Source: Diploscapter coronatus (taxonomy: Eukaryota > Nematoda > Chromadorea > Rhabditida > Rhabditidae). Taken from it: DNA of 64,000 bases. The position numbers and the translations under genes are program-made. Location of the stretch: the NCBI GenBank assembly GCA_964036155.1, contig OZ038422.1, positions 37,967,201-38,031,200 of the forward strand. The letters run 5' to 3'. Each line of letters opens with the position of its first letter. Within the stretch, counting starts at the first letter, position 1. Below, piece by piece: positions 48,957 to 60,265 of this stretch. The notes beneath the pieces are model-generated. The model ran no database searches and was not told the origin of the DNA. It saw only the letters and a list, made by a program, of their open reading frames with translations.

Positions 48957-49167
48957 TAAAAGAAGCTATTCCAAGAGTCGTTACCCAACTCTGAAGCGTC
49001 CTGCGAAATGCCTCGCGAAGACTGGTGGGATCCGGCGCAGAAGCCAAGCTGCATCGAAGGCGCGCTCGCGCTCGAGGTGGTCGACGAGAAGTCCGTTCAG
49101 CGCGTCGAAGCAGGTATCTTCGACAGCTACTTTGCGCAGAGTAAGGATAAAATGAATCTCCCTTGAT
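48957..49167 (+). CDS. GC-rich coding-like island, strand uncertain, unidentified
   Basis: Frame on the plus strand with ATG at 49008, reading MPREDWWDPAQKPSCIEGAL then EVVDEKSVQRVEAG, open from about 48960 to the stop at 49165-49167. The minus strand of the same DNA is also open and protein-like (CFDALNGLLVDHLERERAFD). Codons on both strands are strongly GC3-biased, unlike the surroundings, so this stretch has probably been under coding selection. I do not recognise the family and could not place flanking exons with confidence. A possible donor (GCAG|GTATCT, 49111) exists on the plus strand, and a possible donor (TTGG|GTAACG, near 48986) on the minus strand. Confidence 0.3.
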
Positions 49168-49194
49168 CATTGAGAAAATGTACCCACCTTTTTC

Positions 49195-49287
49195 GGGCCT
49201 CTTGTATTCCACACCCACTTTTTTCTGTTCCCCTACCTCCCTACTCTATTCTCTCCTCAAAAAGTGAATATGGAATATAAAGACCCC
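49195..49287. mobile_element. MITE family C, copy 2
   Basis: 93 bp with arms GGGCCTCTTGTATTCCACAC and ATATGGAATATAAAGACCCC, inner CCCACTTTTTT and AAAAAGTGAAT. The left arm matches the left arm of the copy at 26502 almost base for base, whereas the right arm has drifted. Confidence 0.75.
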
Positions 49288-49723
49288 TTTTTCGTGATAT
49301 AAAGTGCAGGGAATCTATGATTTTGGCTAGAAGTTTACTCCTCTTTCTTGAAAAGACGTGAACACGTAGGTAACGTATTGAGGAAGTTTCTCTGCATTCT
49401 AGCCTTTTATTGATTTTTGTTTACCATATTCTTTAACGAAGGAAAATTTCATTTTTTGCAAATCTATCGAAAATATAAAAAAAGAATTTATTCCTTTCAA
49501 AGTTCAATAAGTTCACGTGCAAAAGAGAATGAGAATTGACAAAAAAAATCTTAGAAATTACAAAAGGCAATGAAGGCCCAGATAAACCCGAAGTGACATT
49601 TCATGTGTTGATGATTGAATGATTAAGATGAAATTAAAATGACTTAATTATTATAAGTAATAAAGTAATCTCAGGAATTATAAATACTGGTAACAATGAC
49701 GAATCATAAAATAACGAAGATGG

Positions 49724-52700
49724 CTATTTTGCGAAGTTCTTGATTCTCATGGAGAGTTGAGGCGGTTTGCGTTCGAGGGTACTTGAGCTTGAGACTCGTG
49801 TCAGACCGTAGGTTGGTCGTCGTATGGAGGATCTAAAGAAATTCATTTTGAAAAAGTAAATCTACTTATTTTTGAACAAAATAATATCACCTGTATTTTT
49901 ACAATATCTTATACGGAAAAGTACTTTACACGTCTAGAATATACACTTCTTCCAAATAAACCTCTTTCTCTAAAAATGTCAGAATTCATCCACTTACGTG
50001 CTATTAATCATCTGCGAATAAGACGAAGTCGAGGTCGTCGAATTTAAAGATGATGACGTGGCTGATCGCCTCAACATCGACGATGAAGGGGGTTCCAATT
50101 TGGATGAGGTTGAATTGAGCGAAGAATTCGACGAATAGGTTGAGCTTATCCTTCTAGGCGAGCCGGGGGTAGTTGACATGGACCTTGATCGAATGTGGTC
50201 TGAAGATTGATCATTATCACGGGTGACTCCACTAGAGTATAGGATAGAGGTGTGTTGGATAGTTCTTGTGAAAAAACAACGAATCACACCAAACCTTTTC
50301 AATAGTAGAATGTTTGACTCATGAAAGAACCAACCCCGTTCCCTAACAGACGAAGTACTTAAAGGTAGCCTGCTTGGTCGCGGTTCCTTCGGCGAGTTCG
50401 GCAGGCTCGAGGAGTGATTGTTGTTCAGACTGTTCAAAGTGCCGATTCCAGTCATACTCGACGGCGCTGGACTGGGTGATCTATACTCCCTAGAACGGTA
50501 GAACATTTTGCTGCACTTGATGATTGGCCTACCTCATGACGACAATAGGCTGCGGTTTGACAATTGCAATCGCTCGACGCTCAGTTCGCCATGGCGAGAG
50601 CTTGCGGTTATCGGGGTCATAGATTTTGATGCTCAAATTTAACACTTCTTTCACTTATCTTCAAATTTCAACAGAGAATATGAAGAGTTTTGACTTATAT
50701 TTAGTGTGCAGAGGTGATTAAAACACTTGTTGAAATGGAAATTTTGTATTTTTGTGCAAATTCGAGGTATCGGAATGATCAAGTACCTCAAAGTAGTCGT
50801 GTTATTCGAGTTATTCTTCGAGCTAGTATCTTCATCGTCCGACTCGATCGACTCTTCCTTTCCGTTGCACACATCTGCCTTCCTCTCTTCGCTCCATAAT
50901 TCCGATTCTTCTCGTTGCTTCCTTGCGTCTTCCAGGTCGTACTTGTCTTCTTTTGTTTCTTTCCTGGACAGTTCGCAGGCCGCCTGAAGTTGATCCTCAG
51001 ATGACTCATATCTTTGACTTTAAAAATTCAATCTCTTTCCAAGATGGAGATAATTAATAAATTTAAATGATCACTATTCTTCAGCTTATGACTACCATTA
51101 AATCCGAGTAATATTTTCTTTCAAGATTATTGGTATTATCAAATTGAAGCATTTTCCATCAATTAAATAGTTTCATTTTAAAATCTACCTTCTGCAACAG
51201 CTCTCTCGTACTGTTGTGCTTCTCGCTCGCCAAGGCTTCACTGACGCATCGTTCAATGCTGATCAGCGTGTCGTTGTCCTGGGGCAACCTCAACTCGCCT
51301 TTAATTTGTGGGAGACATCGAACTGCTTTCAGTCTAAATTCAGCTTCCTTAAACCAATCTATCGAAAAACATTCTTTACCTGACATTCCTAACCGGATCC
51401 TTGGTCAGCTTCAACAATGGTTCAAGAAAGTTGTCGATGAAAAATTGTCGACTAAACAATTCGAGGGCTATCAGCGCGACGTCGATGTAGAGCATGCGAC
51501 GGTACGAACAGATGTGCTCGCCAATTTCTAGAGGGCAAACTTTCACATTTTATAAATTGAAGAGGGAATACCTTCTTCGAAAAAGTCGAATATCTCTTGC
51601 CTTGTGCTTTCAACAGGATGCTCTTTCGTGAAAACTAGCAAACTCTTTGCTGCTGCTATTCGGCATGGGATGGCTCTCTAAAATTTTTAATCCTTGAAAA
51701 GTCGTGAAGCGTTGAACAACTCACGACTTGAAGCACTTCTTTTTTCAGCAGAGGGACGAAGTTGTCGAACAGCTGGGTCGGACTTAGGATCGACTTGAGC
51801 GTCATGATCTTCGTGAGGAACGCCTCGTGACTTCGCCAACTTCCTGTACTCCTTAGGACTGTATTGCATCCGATCAAAATTCGCCCTATTTGGGCTCTAG
51901 TGACTTTCTAAAACCTCGAATCTCGTCTAACCTAGAGGAAATTCAAAGTACCGACGAGTTCCCCCGTTTCTCCTTCGTACAATCATACAGAACCGGTAGA
52001 ATTTTGTCCAGGTTAAAAGTGATCTTAATTATGATTTTATGTTATTTTAAAAAAATTCTCAAAAAATGTACCTTAGCAATAACTTCCGAAGCTCCACCTC
52101 GAATCAGCTCGATGAAAGGCGGAATCAAGTCTTGAGAGGAGTTATTCAGCTGCAAGATTTCATGGTACGCAGCGGCAATAGCAAGTCGGACTTCGTCGTC
52201 TAAGTTTAATCAAAAAATCGTTTCCCAGAAGAAGAACTAAAGAAAGTACCTGCACTCGTGCAAAACGATTGGAATATCGGCAGTAATCGGTCGAAGGATC
52301 TCTTCAGGAGTTGCATCATGCACTGAAAACCCGCTTCAACTCTTCTTTCAAGTAAATTTCTAGAGGAATTGTAAGTCTTGATAGGGTCAAGTAGAAATTG
52401 ATGATTTCAAGAATTTTTTTGTCTAGACTTACCGGGAAATTATACGCAGCCATCCGCAAAACGTTCGTTTGAATCATCGTGGAGACTTGCGTATCCGTAG
52501 AGCTATTCTTCGCCTCTCCGACCTGGACCAGCTTGCAATAGGTGTTCAACAACCAACACGTGTCCAAGGTGTCGAAAACGTCTCTTAGGTAATAGCACCT
52601 GAATTTTAACTCAACCCAACATTTTTCTGCGTCCTTCATACCATTGCCCCAAGTTCTTTGCGACAGCCACCAAAGTTTCGTCTTTCCGGTCTATGCTGTC

Positions 52701-55700
52701 CTCGGTTGCTTTCTTGATCAAAGGAAAGACAGTTTTTCTCAGAGCATCTAGAACTCCAGTCATTTTTATAAGCAAAATGAGTATCACCTTGAGTCATGTA
52801 CGGCATGCATTGAGAAAGTGAATTCAGCGCAGCTTCCCTCGTGGATGTGTCTTCGTCCGAGCACAATTCAACCACGCAGGGCAGCACGAGGGAGACGCAT
52901 TCTCGCTCGTTCCTGGAATCGAAGAATAAGCTGACCTTCAGAAACTCGATCATTTGAATTTACAAAGTTCCAGGGTGGGATAAAATATCGTGAGTTTCTT
53001 CTTATTGATGCACAAGAAGACGAAAATCCTTACTTGATCGCATTAGCAATTGAGTGAAGTCTTTGCGCCATCGCTGTCCTCACATTCGAGTTGGGGTCTT
53101 GACAGAGGGAGTGGACGCTCTGGCCGAGGGATTTTCGGATTCTAAAACATTTTTCCAATCTTTTTTTCCAAAATTGATCACACTCAGTCGAAGGTAGGAT
53201 ATCCGCCAATTTCTGCACGAGTTTCGCAGCGATGATCCTCCTTTGAACTCGCTGAGTTGGTTCTGCTTGTTGTTGAACGACGGGCAGGATCTTAAAGGAA
53301 AATGATTTCAGGACATGAATTTTTTGAGAGCTTGACATATAGCGGTGAATGACCTTGAAATATCTACATATGCTGTAGCACCGATTTGAACAAGACTGAT
53401 GTGAAAAGCGACTATCTATACTTTGGAATGAGATAGAGAATCTTTGATATCATGCCGTATGTGCGCTAAATGTGCTTACATATTCTTGCACGGACGATAG
53501 CGGTACTCGGTGCGAGACTTCGATGAGCGTTTCGAGCCATGCCGCCGCGCTCACTGGAATCAATTGGCAACATTATTACGACACTTAGTGCGAGTACAAC
53601 AAGGCAAATCACCCTGGACTTGGGACGCATCACAAATATCACACCAAATGTCAGATAGAGAAAGATTGCTTTTGGGGCAAAATCTTTGAAGATTCATGCT
53701 AAGGTTCTTCATCATGATAAATATTGAAGTGGTCGCAGTTTCTTGTAGCATGTAATGAATATTTCGTCAAACTTTCTCAATTTCAGTGAAGAAATCACAC
53801 AAATAGGCATTCATTCCCTTCCAAGAAAAGTAGCTGGAAAAGCCTTACAATGGTGGACCTGTGGCTCGTTGGCCCTTATTTGTATGATCACTCGATTGTT
53901 AGTGCCGTCTGCCGTGCATGCTAAGAACACGGATATTTGTTGAATCTAGACTAATGCTAATATCGCGTTAAGCATTTAGGTGCTAGTCGAGTGAAGTATG
54001 AGTATAAGTTATATTAACTAAGTTGGGCCTGGATCAGGAACTAAAACCTATCTAATCAGAACTTAGAAAAGTCTAGTCTGAAACAATCTTAATGTATACA
54101 CCCCCGACTAACACCTCTATTCCTAAGTTTTCTATGTCAATCTCGGAATTTAGTAAACATTTGGATGAACTAATTTTAAGTCGTGTTCTTCTTAGACTCA
54201 CGTTTCTCCTTTTGTGCGGAAATATTGAACAGAATGCATTCCAGGAGATAGTCCATGAGGCCCCTAAAAGTTCAATCGCATTTCCATTCGATCGAATCAT
54301 TTCCATCCAAACTAGAGCTGTTTCGAAAGTGCTTCCTCGAGACAAGTGAAATTCGATACTTCGACGCGCTTATTGATCGCATATATCCGAATTTAACCCC
54401 GAGGAAGATTGTTCAGATTTAGGTCATATGATTAGGGAAATCTTATAGTTTAGTGAAAACACTTACGGTATTTTCTGAATCAACGAGTCATTGTGCAATA
54501 TCGACTTATAAACCACCGCAGCTTCACAGTGCATGTCCAGATTGGCTTTTTCGTTCTAAGAAGTATATTTTTATTTAATTTTTCAAAGTCCCACCTACTT
54601 TTAAAGTATTCTGGATCACAGGAATCAATTGGTCCCTCGCATTTTCTCCATCAGTATCAAGGAGCTGAGGCAATTGTCTGATAGCTGAGAGTTGTTGAAA
54701 TTCTTTGCCATCTCTGAAGTAAAGCTTCGATGATTTTGAAATTTAGCTCAACTTTATATGGTCATGAATTATCGTTGATGTCGAAATGTGGAAGGTCGAA
54801 AATGAGAGAAAAATAATGATCTTAGGCCAGTCTCTCTCCTTTCCGCGTGCCATTTCTCGTCTTTCTAACCACCAAAAACAACTGCGCCACTTTGCACGCC
54901 TCCCAGATTTCAGCATCAACAATATTGTTCAGCAAAGAATACTCAGTCTTTTGAAACAAAATTATGTAGAAATGCATGAAATTTATGATAAGCCTGAAAT
55001 TTCTCACTCCAAATTATGAATAGCTATATCTATCGGTGATCGCATAATGTCTTGTATGTCCTCGTCGTCTTCGCACATTCTGAACAACTTGTCGAAATCC
55101 AGTCTGTTGCTCGGCGGTTCAGGCTTCTCGTCCTCCTCGCCCTCCTCCTCTTCGTCTTCTTCTTCCTGGAAATGTCGTCTTATCAGGAAAACATTGTAAT
55201 TCAGGCAAAGCCCTAAATTTAAAATATCTGTCCAACGGATGATGAGATCATCAAGATGTGATAAGATAATTTATTATGAAATCAGTCAAAGAAGAATGTG
55301 CTTAAAGCGTCTACACTAATTCCACTACCAAGCCACGAGGATGAGATCGATGAGCTCTTGTCAGAGAATGTCAAGAGGAATCTAGATGAATGATGAAACC
55401 CTGAGAAATCTGTTAGATTCTCGCAAAAATCGATGCCAGAATTCAAAAGGACTTTGCAAAGGTGTACTGACTAATGTCCAGTAATGAACCGATGCGTTCA
55501 GCAGGCTTGGCGACTCATCGCCCGCGCTTTCGAGGAGCACTGCTGCTGCTGCAACCAAATACCTGACAGCATATTCGTTACCGCTTTTTGTCAAATGTCG
55601 CCCCGAGTTTATGTCTCGGAGGAAACAAGAACGCGCTCAAAATGATGATGGTAATCGAATCGCGCGGGAAGAGCTGCCCTAGGTCATGATTAGAACAAAC

Positions 55701-56393
55701 TTGAAAATTGAGCCTGAAAACATCGGCATGATATTGATATTTTAAAATACATGTGAGAAAGAGCAATCAATAGGTGAAAATTCTTAACATTAGTTCAAAC
55801 GTAGAAGAGTCCGGTATAACAGCTGAGCTTGATAGCTTGAAATCACGAAATTGATCGACTCATAAACCTTTGACAAAGAGCAATCAAGTTGATGAAGAGA
55901 AATTCGATGAAAACAGAAAGTACTAGAATCCAGGTATGAAGGCTGTGAGCCTGATGAGACTGATGAAAGATGCGCTGACTGGAAGTCATAAAAATGATCG
56001 ATCAATCAGACTCGGAACCTGATGGAGAATGACAAAAAATCATGAAAGAGCAAAAACTCGAGCATTTCATGCAAGAAAAATGACAGATTATGATCAATTG
56101 CTGAATTGGCTTGAAAGAATTTACTAAATATCGGCCTAAGCTGAACTTCACAAGGGTTGGAAGTCAAGGAGTGTGCGCTCATGATCATGAGACCTAGAGA
56201 CTGATACCGATGTCAATGCGATGCGTTCTGGAAGAGCATAGGTTTCTCATCTGCTACCAGAAAAATCACGTCGTAAATCCGCTTTTTGGAAAATCAGTAA
56301 TTGCCCCAATCCTACCTCGTCGTTCTGCTCCTCCTTTATGATTCGCACTTCGAGGTTTTCGTCCTCATCTGGTGGATCGCTGTTGTCCGCCAT
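49724..56393 (-). CDS. ppfr-1: HEAT-repeat phosphatase regulatory subunit, PP4R1/PPFR-1-like
   Basis: Scaffold of stacked HEAT repeats that directs a PP2A/PP4-type catalytic subunit; in C. elegans PPFR-1 acts with PP4 on microtubule severing in meiosis. ATG 56393 opens an acidic N-terminus (MADNSDPPDEDENLEV), continued at 55165-55008 by an EEEDEEEEGEEDE run. HEAT helices follow in 54713-54599, 54555-54471, 53549-53480, 53290 onward, and down to about 51180. Examples: VRTAMAQRLHSIANAIK, REAALNSLSQCMPYM, ALRKTVFPLIKKATED, DEVRLAIAAAYHEILQL, EPLLKLTKDPVRNVR. A charged Glu/Lys-rich segment (about 51005-50780) and a long Ser-rich basic tail (YRSREYRSPSPAPSSM, RSATSSSLNSTTSTSS, ending MRIKNFAK) complete it. 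The tail may bind microtubules or be phosphorylated (inference). Introns near 53554-54470 and 55200-56315 are large and otherwise empty. The acceptor for the 53.5-kb exon is ambiguous (53549 or 53553); only 53549 keeps frame with the preceding exon. A generic PP2A A-like scaffold is the alternative. Confidence 0.82.
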
Positions 56394-57841
56394 TGCAATG
56401 TCGGCGAAGTCGACGGACGATAAAAATTAAGTCCCTGTGCTCTCCCGAGATGATTTGGGATTTAAGTGCGGATTCCGGCTCGTAGTGCTTATTGAATAGT
56501 CACTTTAGTGCTCGACACTGAAATTGATAAATTCCGCCGTCTACTCGATGAGTTTTCAAGTAATAGGCAGCAAAACGGCAAGGATTATCTCGCCGAGCGG
56601 CGTTCACTCGGGGGATTTAGAAAATAGGTACGGGCTCAGACCCGTAGCGATATCGAATGCGGATAAGAGGGGATGATCGGGGGGTGTGAGGGAGGTGAAG
56701 AATGCCCGATTTTCCTGCCACAGAGCTCTACGCCGCACACAGCTGTTAGAGATCTCTCTCGCTCTAATGAGAAGATAGTCAGTCGTCGCATGATGTTGGC
56801 ACAGAGAGGCAAGAGAAAAAAGCCCCGGGCCATATTGTTGTAAAGATTTGTGATGCGCACAGGGCAGGAAGTGAGGTTTAGAGATAAAAAGCGATTGACG
56901 AGACACGCAGAGGAAACGAGAAAATCAGATCCCCGACGCATAGAATTGTCATATGTGCATGTTGTTCGATTTGCCGTACATCTTTGTTTCATTATCTTTG
57001 TCTTTGTCTTTATCTTTTCATTCTTGTCTTTGCCTATTCTGCTTGATTTTTCGTTATTTTCACTCCCGAATGCTTCCCTTGCACTTTTATCACTAGGTTC
57101 TCGGTGACGATTTTCTCGTTTATAGCCTGCGGCAAGAAATCGAAAAGTTCAAGTCTTTGAAAAGTGGATCAGAGTTGATAAAGTGAACAAATTGCAGGAT
57201 ACATGGAATAAATCATACAGCAAAAATGAGTGTAGCAAGAATGCCTGAAACTCATGCATGTCATGTTTGTTCAGGACTAGAATTTCAAACAAAAATTAAA
57301 AATTAGAGATCGGAAAAAGATTGATACCCCCAATTTTTCGTCTCCTAGATTTTGCAACATTTATATTATCAACTCCTAAAATTACAATGAGTCCCAAGAT
57401 TGATTGATATCTCTGCAAAGAACGTGTATCATCAATTCCGACCCGAATTGATCTGATCCTCTGCGTCTATGTCCTCAATTTTTTCACATCTAGATGAAAT
57501 ATCGATGTGCTTTTCTCTCATCAACGGGAATGACTCGGGTTGTCAAATGCGCGTTCGACAATTTACCGAGGATGACGGAGATAAAGCGGAGCAAGACCTC
57601 GTTAAAATCGCGATAATTAGCAGCTGCGAGAAAGCGCTGTGAAATTTTCAAACACTAGCGGCAAAACCCGTGACATACAATTTTGAAGTCATGAAAATCA
57701 CTGAGTATGAAAATAGAGACTCTTAGATTGAAAACATCATTTATCATTCTTCAATGCATGCGAAAGACGGAATATTGACTATTTCAAAAGCAAAAATTCT
57801 GCCTGGCACAATTGGAACAAATTATCTTATTAAAATTGCTA
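56394..57841. other. Intergenic, promoter side of the PP4R1-like gene
   Basis: Between the PP4R1-like start and the 3' end of the lectin gene. It contains a pyrimidine-rich tract (TTTGTCTTTGTCTTTATC near 56996-57014) and otherwise mixed sequence. The overlapping frames at 56604-56992 minus and 56850-57107 plus are mutually exclusive and lack motifs. No RNA gene seen. Confidence 0.45.
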
Positions 57842-59307
57842 TCACGTCTGAGACAATATCACTTCACAGGCATAGGATGTTGTGGCTTCACTACAATTGA
57901 ACGGGTACCATTTACCAAGTAATGCTGAATTTTTTCCTGCTATTTGGAAAATCGACATCTAAAAACGTCATTTTGGAAAGAAACTCGAGATTTTCTTACA
58001 AATGCACAAGTGTAATTCGTATTATCAGCGTTATCACCGTCGGCCCAATTCGTGTAGTTTAGATTCGTACCGTCTTCCCACAACCAGCTACCAGAATTTT
58101 TGATTAGTCCCAAGATTAACTTTCCTGAATTGGCGTTAGACGATTGATAGCTCCTAATGGAGACTCCTAAGTGGTTTTCCTTTTTAATTTAAGATGTCTT
58201 AATTTTATATGAACCTAGCATAAATTCATTTTCTTCATAACTCTCAATTACTGCTGCCGCTAAATATGGACTTGCACTATGGCAGACTTGAGATGAACTA
58301 GTATAATTCCCAAAAGTTCGTTTATAGGCGACCTAATTTCTGTATCGGATGTAATAGATTTTAGCTTTTTTATACCGTATAGCAACTATTCGTCTTCTTA
58401 TAATACGTCCACCCATTAAGGCATTTTTCGACTAGATAATAAAAGGAAAGTATTATTAGTAGATGAATGAAATAAAAAGACTAACATACATTTCAATGGT
58501 GGATAGACACAATAGTATTTAAAGTAGTTTTTGCAATTTGAATGGTGCCAATCCCCGTAAATATCATTGGAAACGCAATCGTCTCCGGGGATATAGGCTA
58601 ACTTTAAAAATATTCGAATTAAAGTTTTTTTCTCTTACGACAGCAGCTGCCCTTCCAACACATATTATCGGGTAGGCAGACATTTTCGACACATTTATAT
58701 TTCGAGACTCGTTTATTCGGGCACATAGCCCATGTAGAGAAATTTAAATGAAACCAATCGTTATTTTCAGCAATTTTATGGGGTCTAAATAATATCTTTA
58801 TGCTAATTTAGTAGATTCGCTCCTACTTTTTGGAAGTAGTTTTAAAAGCGAACGGATTGTAAAAATTGGTGTAATTCGATTTCTGTCCATTCGTACAAGT
58901 ACCATTTGGCAGATTACCTAACCAAAGTCGGGAAATTTCATAGGCGTTCTTTTTTACTAAACACGTTTATAATTTGATAAATATTTTAAATTTAATTATT
59001 ACGGCTATTTTTATCGAACAATCGAAATAAGTTTGTATTGTACGAATCATCGATCACGCAAGGTAAATTACCGCCTAACTTTCGACAGGAATTTTCTGCC
59101 TAAACTGAATTATTTAGATCTTCAAGCTAAATTATACTTTATTACATTATGAAAAGTACCATATGCACCGTCTAAAATGCACATATTATTCCCAGTTCCA
59201 TAAATATCGTAGAGCTGTCCTCCATAATTACAGATATCGTTTATATTAGAATTAGAATACTTCAAAATCTCAAATATGACAAGTAGTAATAATGGAATAA
59301 TATGCAT
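57842..59307 (-). CDS. C-type lectin-domain protein, two CTLDs, secreted
   Basis: Secreted clec-type protein; such genes are often immune- or gut-expressed in nematodes. ATG 59307 starts a hydrophobic signal (IIPLLLLVIFEIL). The first CTLD runs from ICNYGGQLYDIYGTG through NAENSCRKLGGNLPCV and RLWLGNLPNGTC to DWHHSNCKNYFKYYCV. The second runs from CLNGWTYYKKTNSCYTV through GLIKNSGSWLWEDGTNLNYT, NWADGDNADN and KWYPFNCSEATTSYACEV to the end. Exons I can join in frame include 59307-59146, 59099-59003, and three more to about 58500, then 58429 onward; the last intron is only 44 nt. WADGDNADN resembles the calcium-site WND region but is not the canonical WND, so sugar binding is uncertain. Several N-glycosylation sequons (NYT, NGT, NFS) are present. 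Stop at 57844-57842. The precise clec gene is not assigned. Confidence 0.88.
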
Positions 59308-60265
59308 GAGGTCATGCAAGAAAATAATTTCGAGTCAAAAGGAGTCGTTAGTTTCAAACATTACCCAGATTATGATTATTTTCAAATGAAAATATCATTT
59401 TTAAGAGGATTTTGGGGTCTTATCACACTTTTACATTTTATGATTACCATTTTAAATTTATTTGAATTGACTTGATAACCAACATGAAGTATAGAATCAA
59501 AGCCTCGTCTGGTTCTGGCTTAAAAATTTAGAAAATGGCATGAAGAAAGTATTTCAGGAGTTTTCCGGGGGCGCGGTTGTACCATATTTTTCATATTGGG
59601 ACCACCTCACCTTAGATTTTGTCCTCAAATAATAAACAATTTGAAACTAAACAGACTTCGCTCCCGTTCGCTTTTTGACCGCTTACTTCCTGTCTACGGG
59701 CTGTCACACAGCTCGCGGTCGACTTCATATTCGTGCTCTAGAAATTGCCAATTTCAACAATTAACTTTATTTGTCTCGTTGATTTTCGCTCAAATTTCCT
59801 TACAGAACTATCTATTAGTTCATTTTAAAATGTTTAGCGGTCATTTTGAACTTGCTGCACTTTATTGATTGTTGTGTATGTAGAGAAAACGAAGCGAGAG
59901 AAATAGCGCATTAATGAAAAAGGAAACCAAATAAAGGACACGGAAAAGGCTATCTTCCCTCTCTCTCTTTCACATTAGTGTGAATCGTTTTGGATCTTCC
60001 ATAATATTTTCAAAATATATTGATTTTTCCAACACATATAATATTTTATATTATTTATCCAATTTGTCCATACTTTGATAGATAAGTTCATCATGCGTTC
60101 ACTTTTTTTTTTGTAAACATTCAAAATCTCCCCCCAAATTGACCGCTCGTTTATCGTTATGTTGGCGCTCTTCACAAATAATTGATTCACATTACTTTCC
60201 ATTGATAACGATCTTCTTAACCATCCTCTTTCTTCCTTCCGAAAACAGCCCCAAAACACGCATAT
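59308..60265. other. Divergent promoter region, lectin / aminotransferase
   Basis: 958 bp between the divergent lectin and aminotransferase starts, so both promoters should lie here. A polypyrimidine run (TTCCCTCTCTCTCTTTC) lies at 59954-59971. CCGAAAACAG just before the aminotransferase ATG could serve as a trans-splice or 5' UTR acceptor. No other feature recognised. Confidence 0.45.

Larger units (their letters stand above)
42979..49723. other. Mostly non-coding interval, 6.7 kb
   Basis: Between the insulin B-chain exon and the 3' end of the PP4R1-like gene. AT-rich with A- and T-tracts. Two short GC-rich islands with coding character (43256-43420 and 48957-49167) and a family C MITE (49195-49287) are listed separately. 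Other open frames (for example 46864-47118 plus, 46346-46642 minus) have no support. A motif GCGGGAGACGGCACGTG at 47268 resembles GTGGGAGACGGCGCG at 23090 in the ZP-gene first intron, and may be a repeat fragment. Confidence 0.45.

Noticed and set aside
54073..54349. Overlapping frames on both strands within a PP4R1-like intron
   Set aside because: Neither reads as HEAT repeats, and the flanking exons join in frame without them (54471 to 53549).
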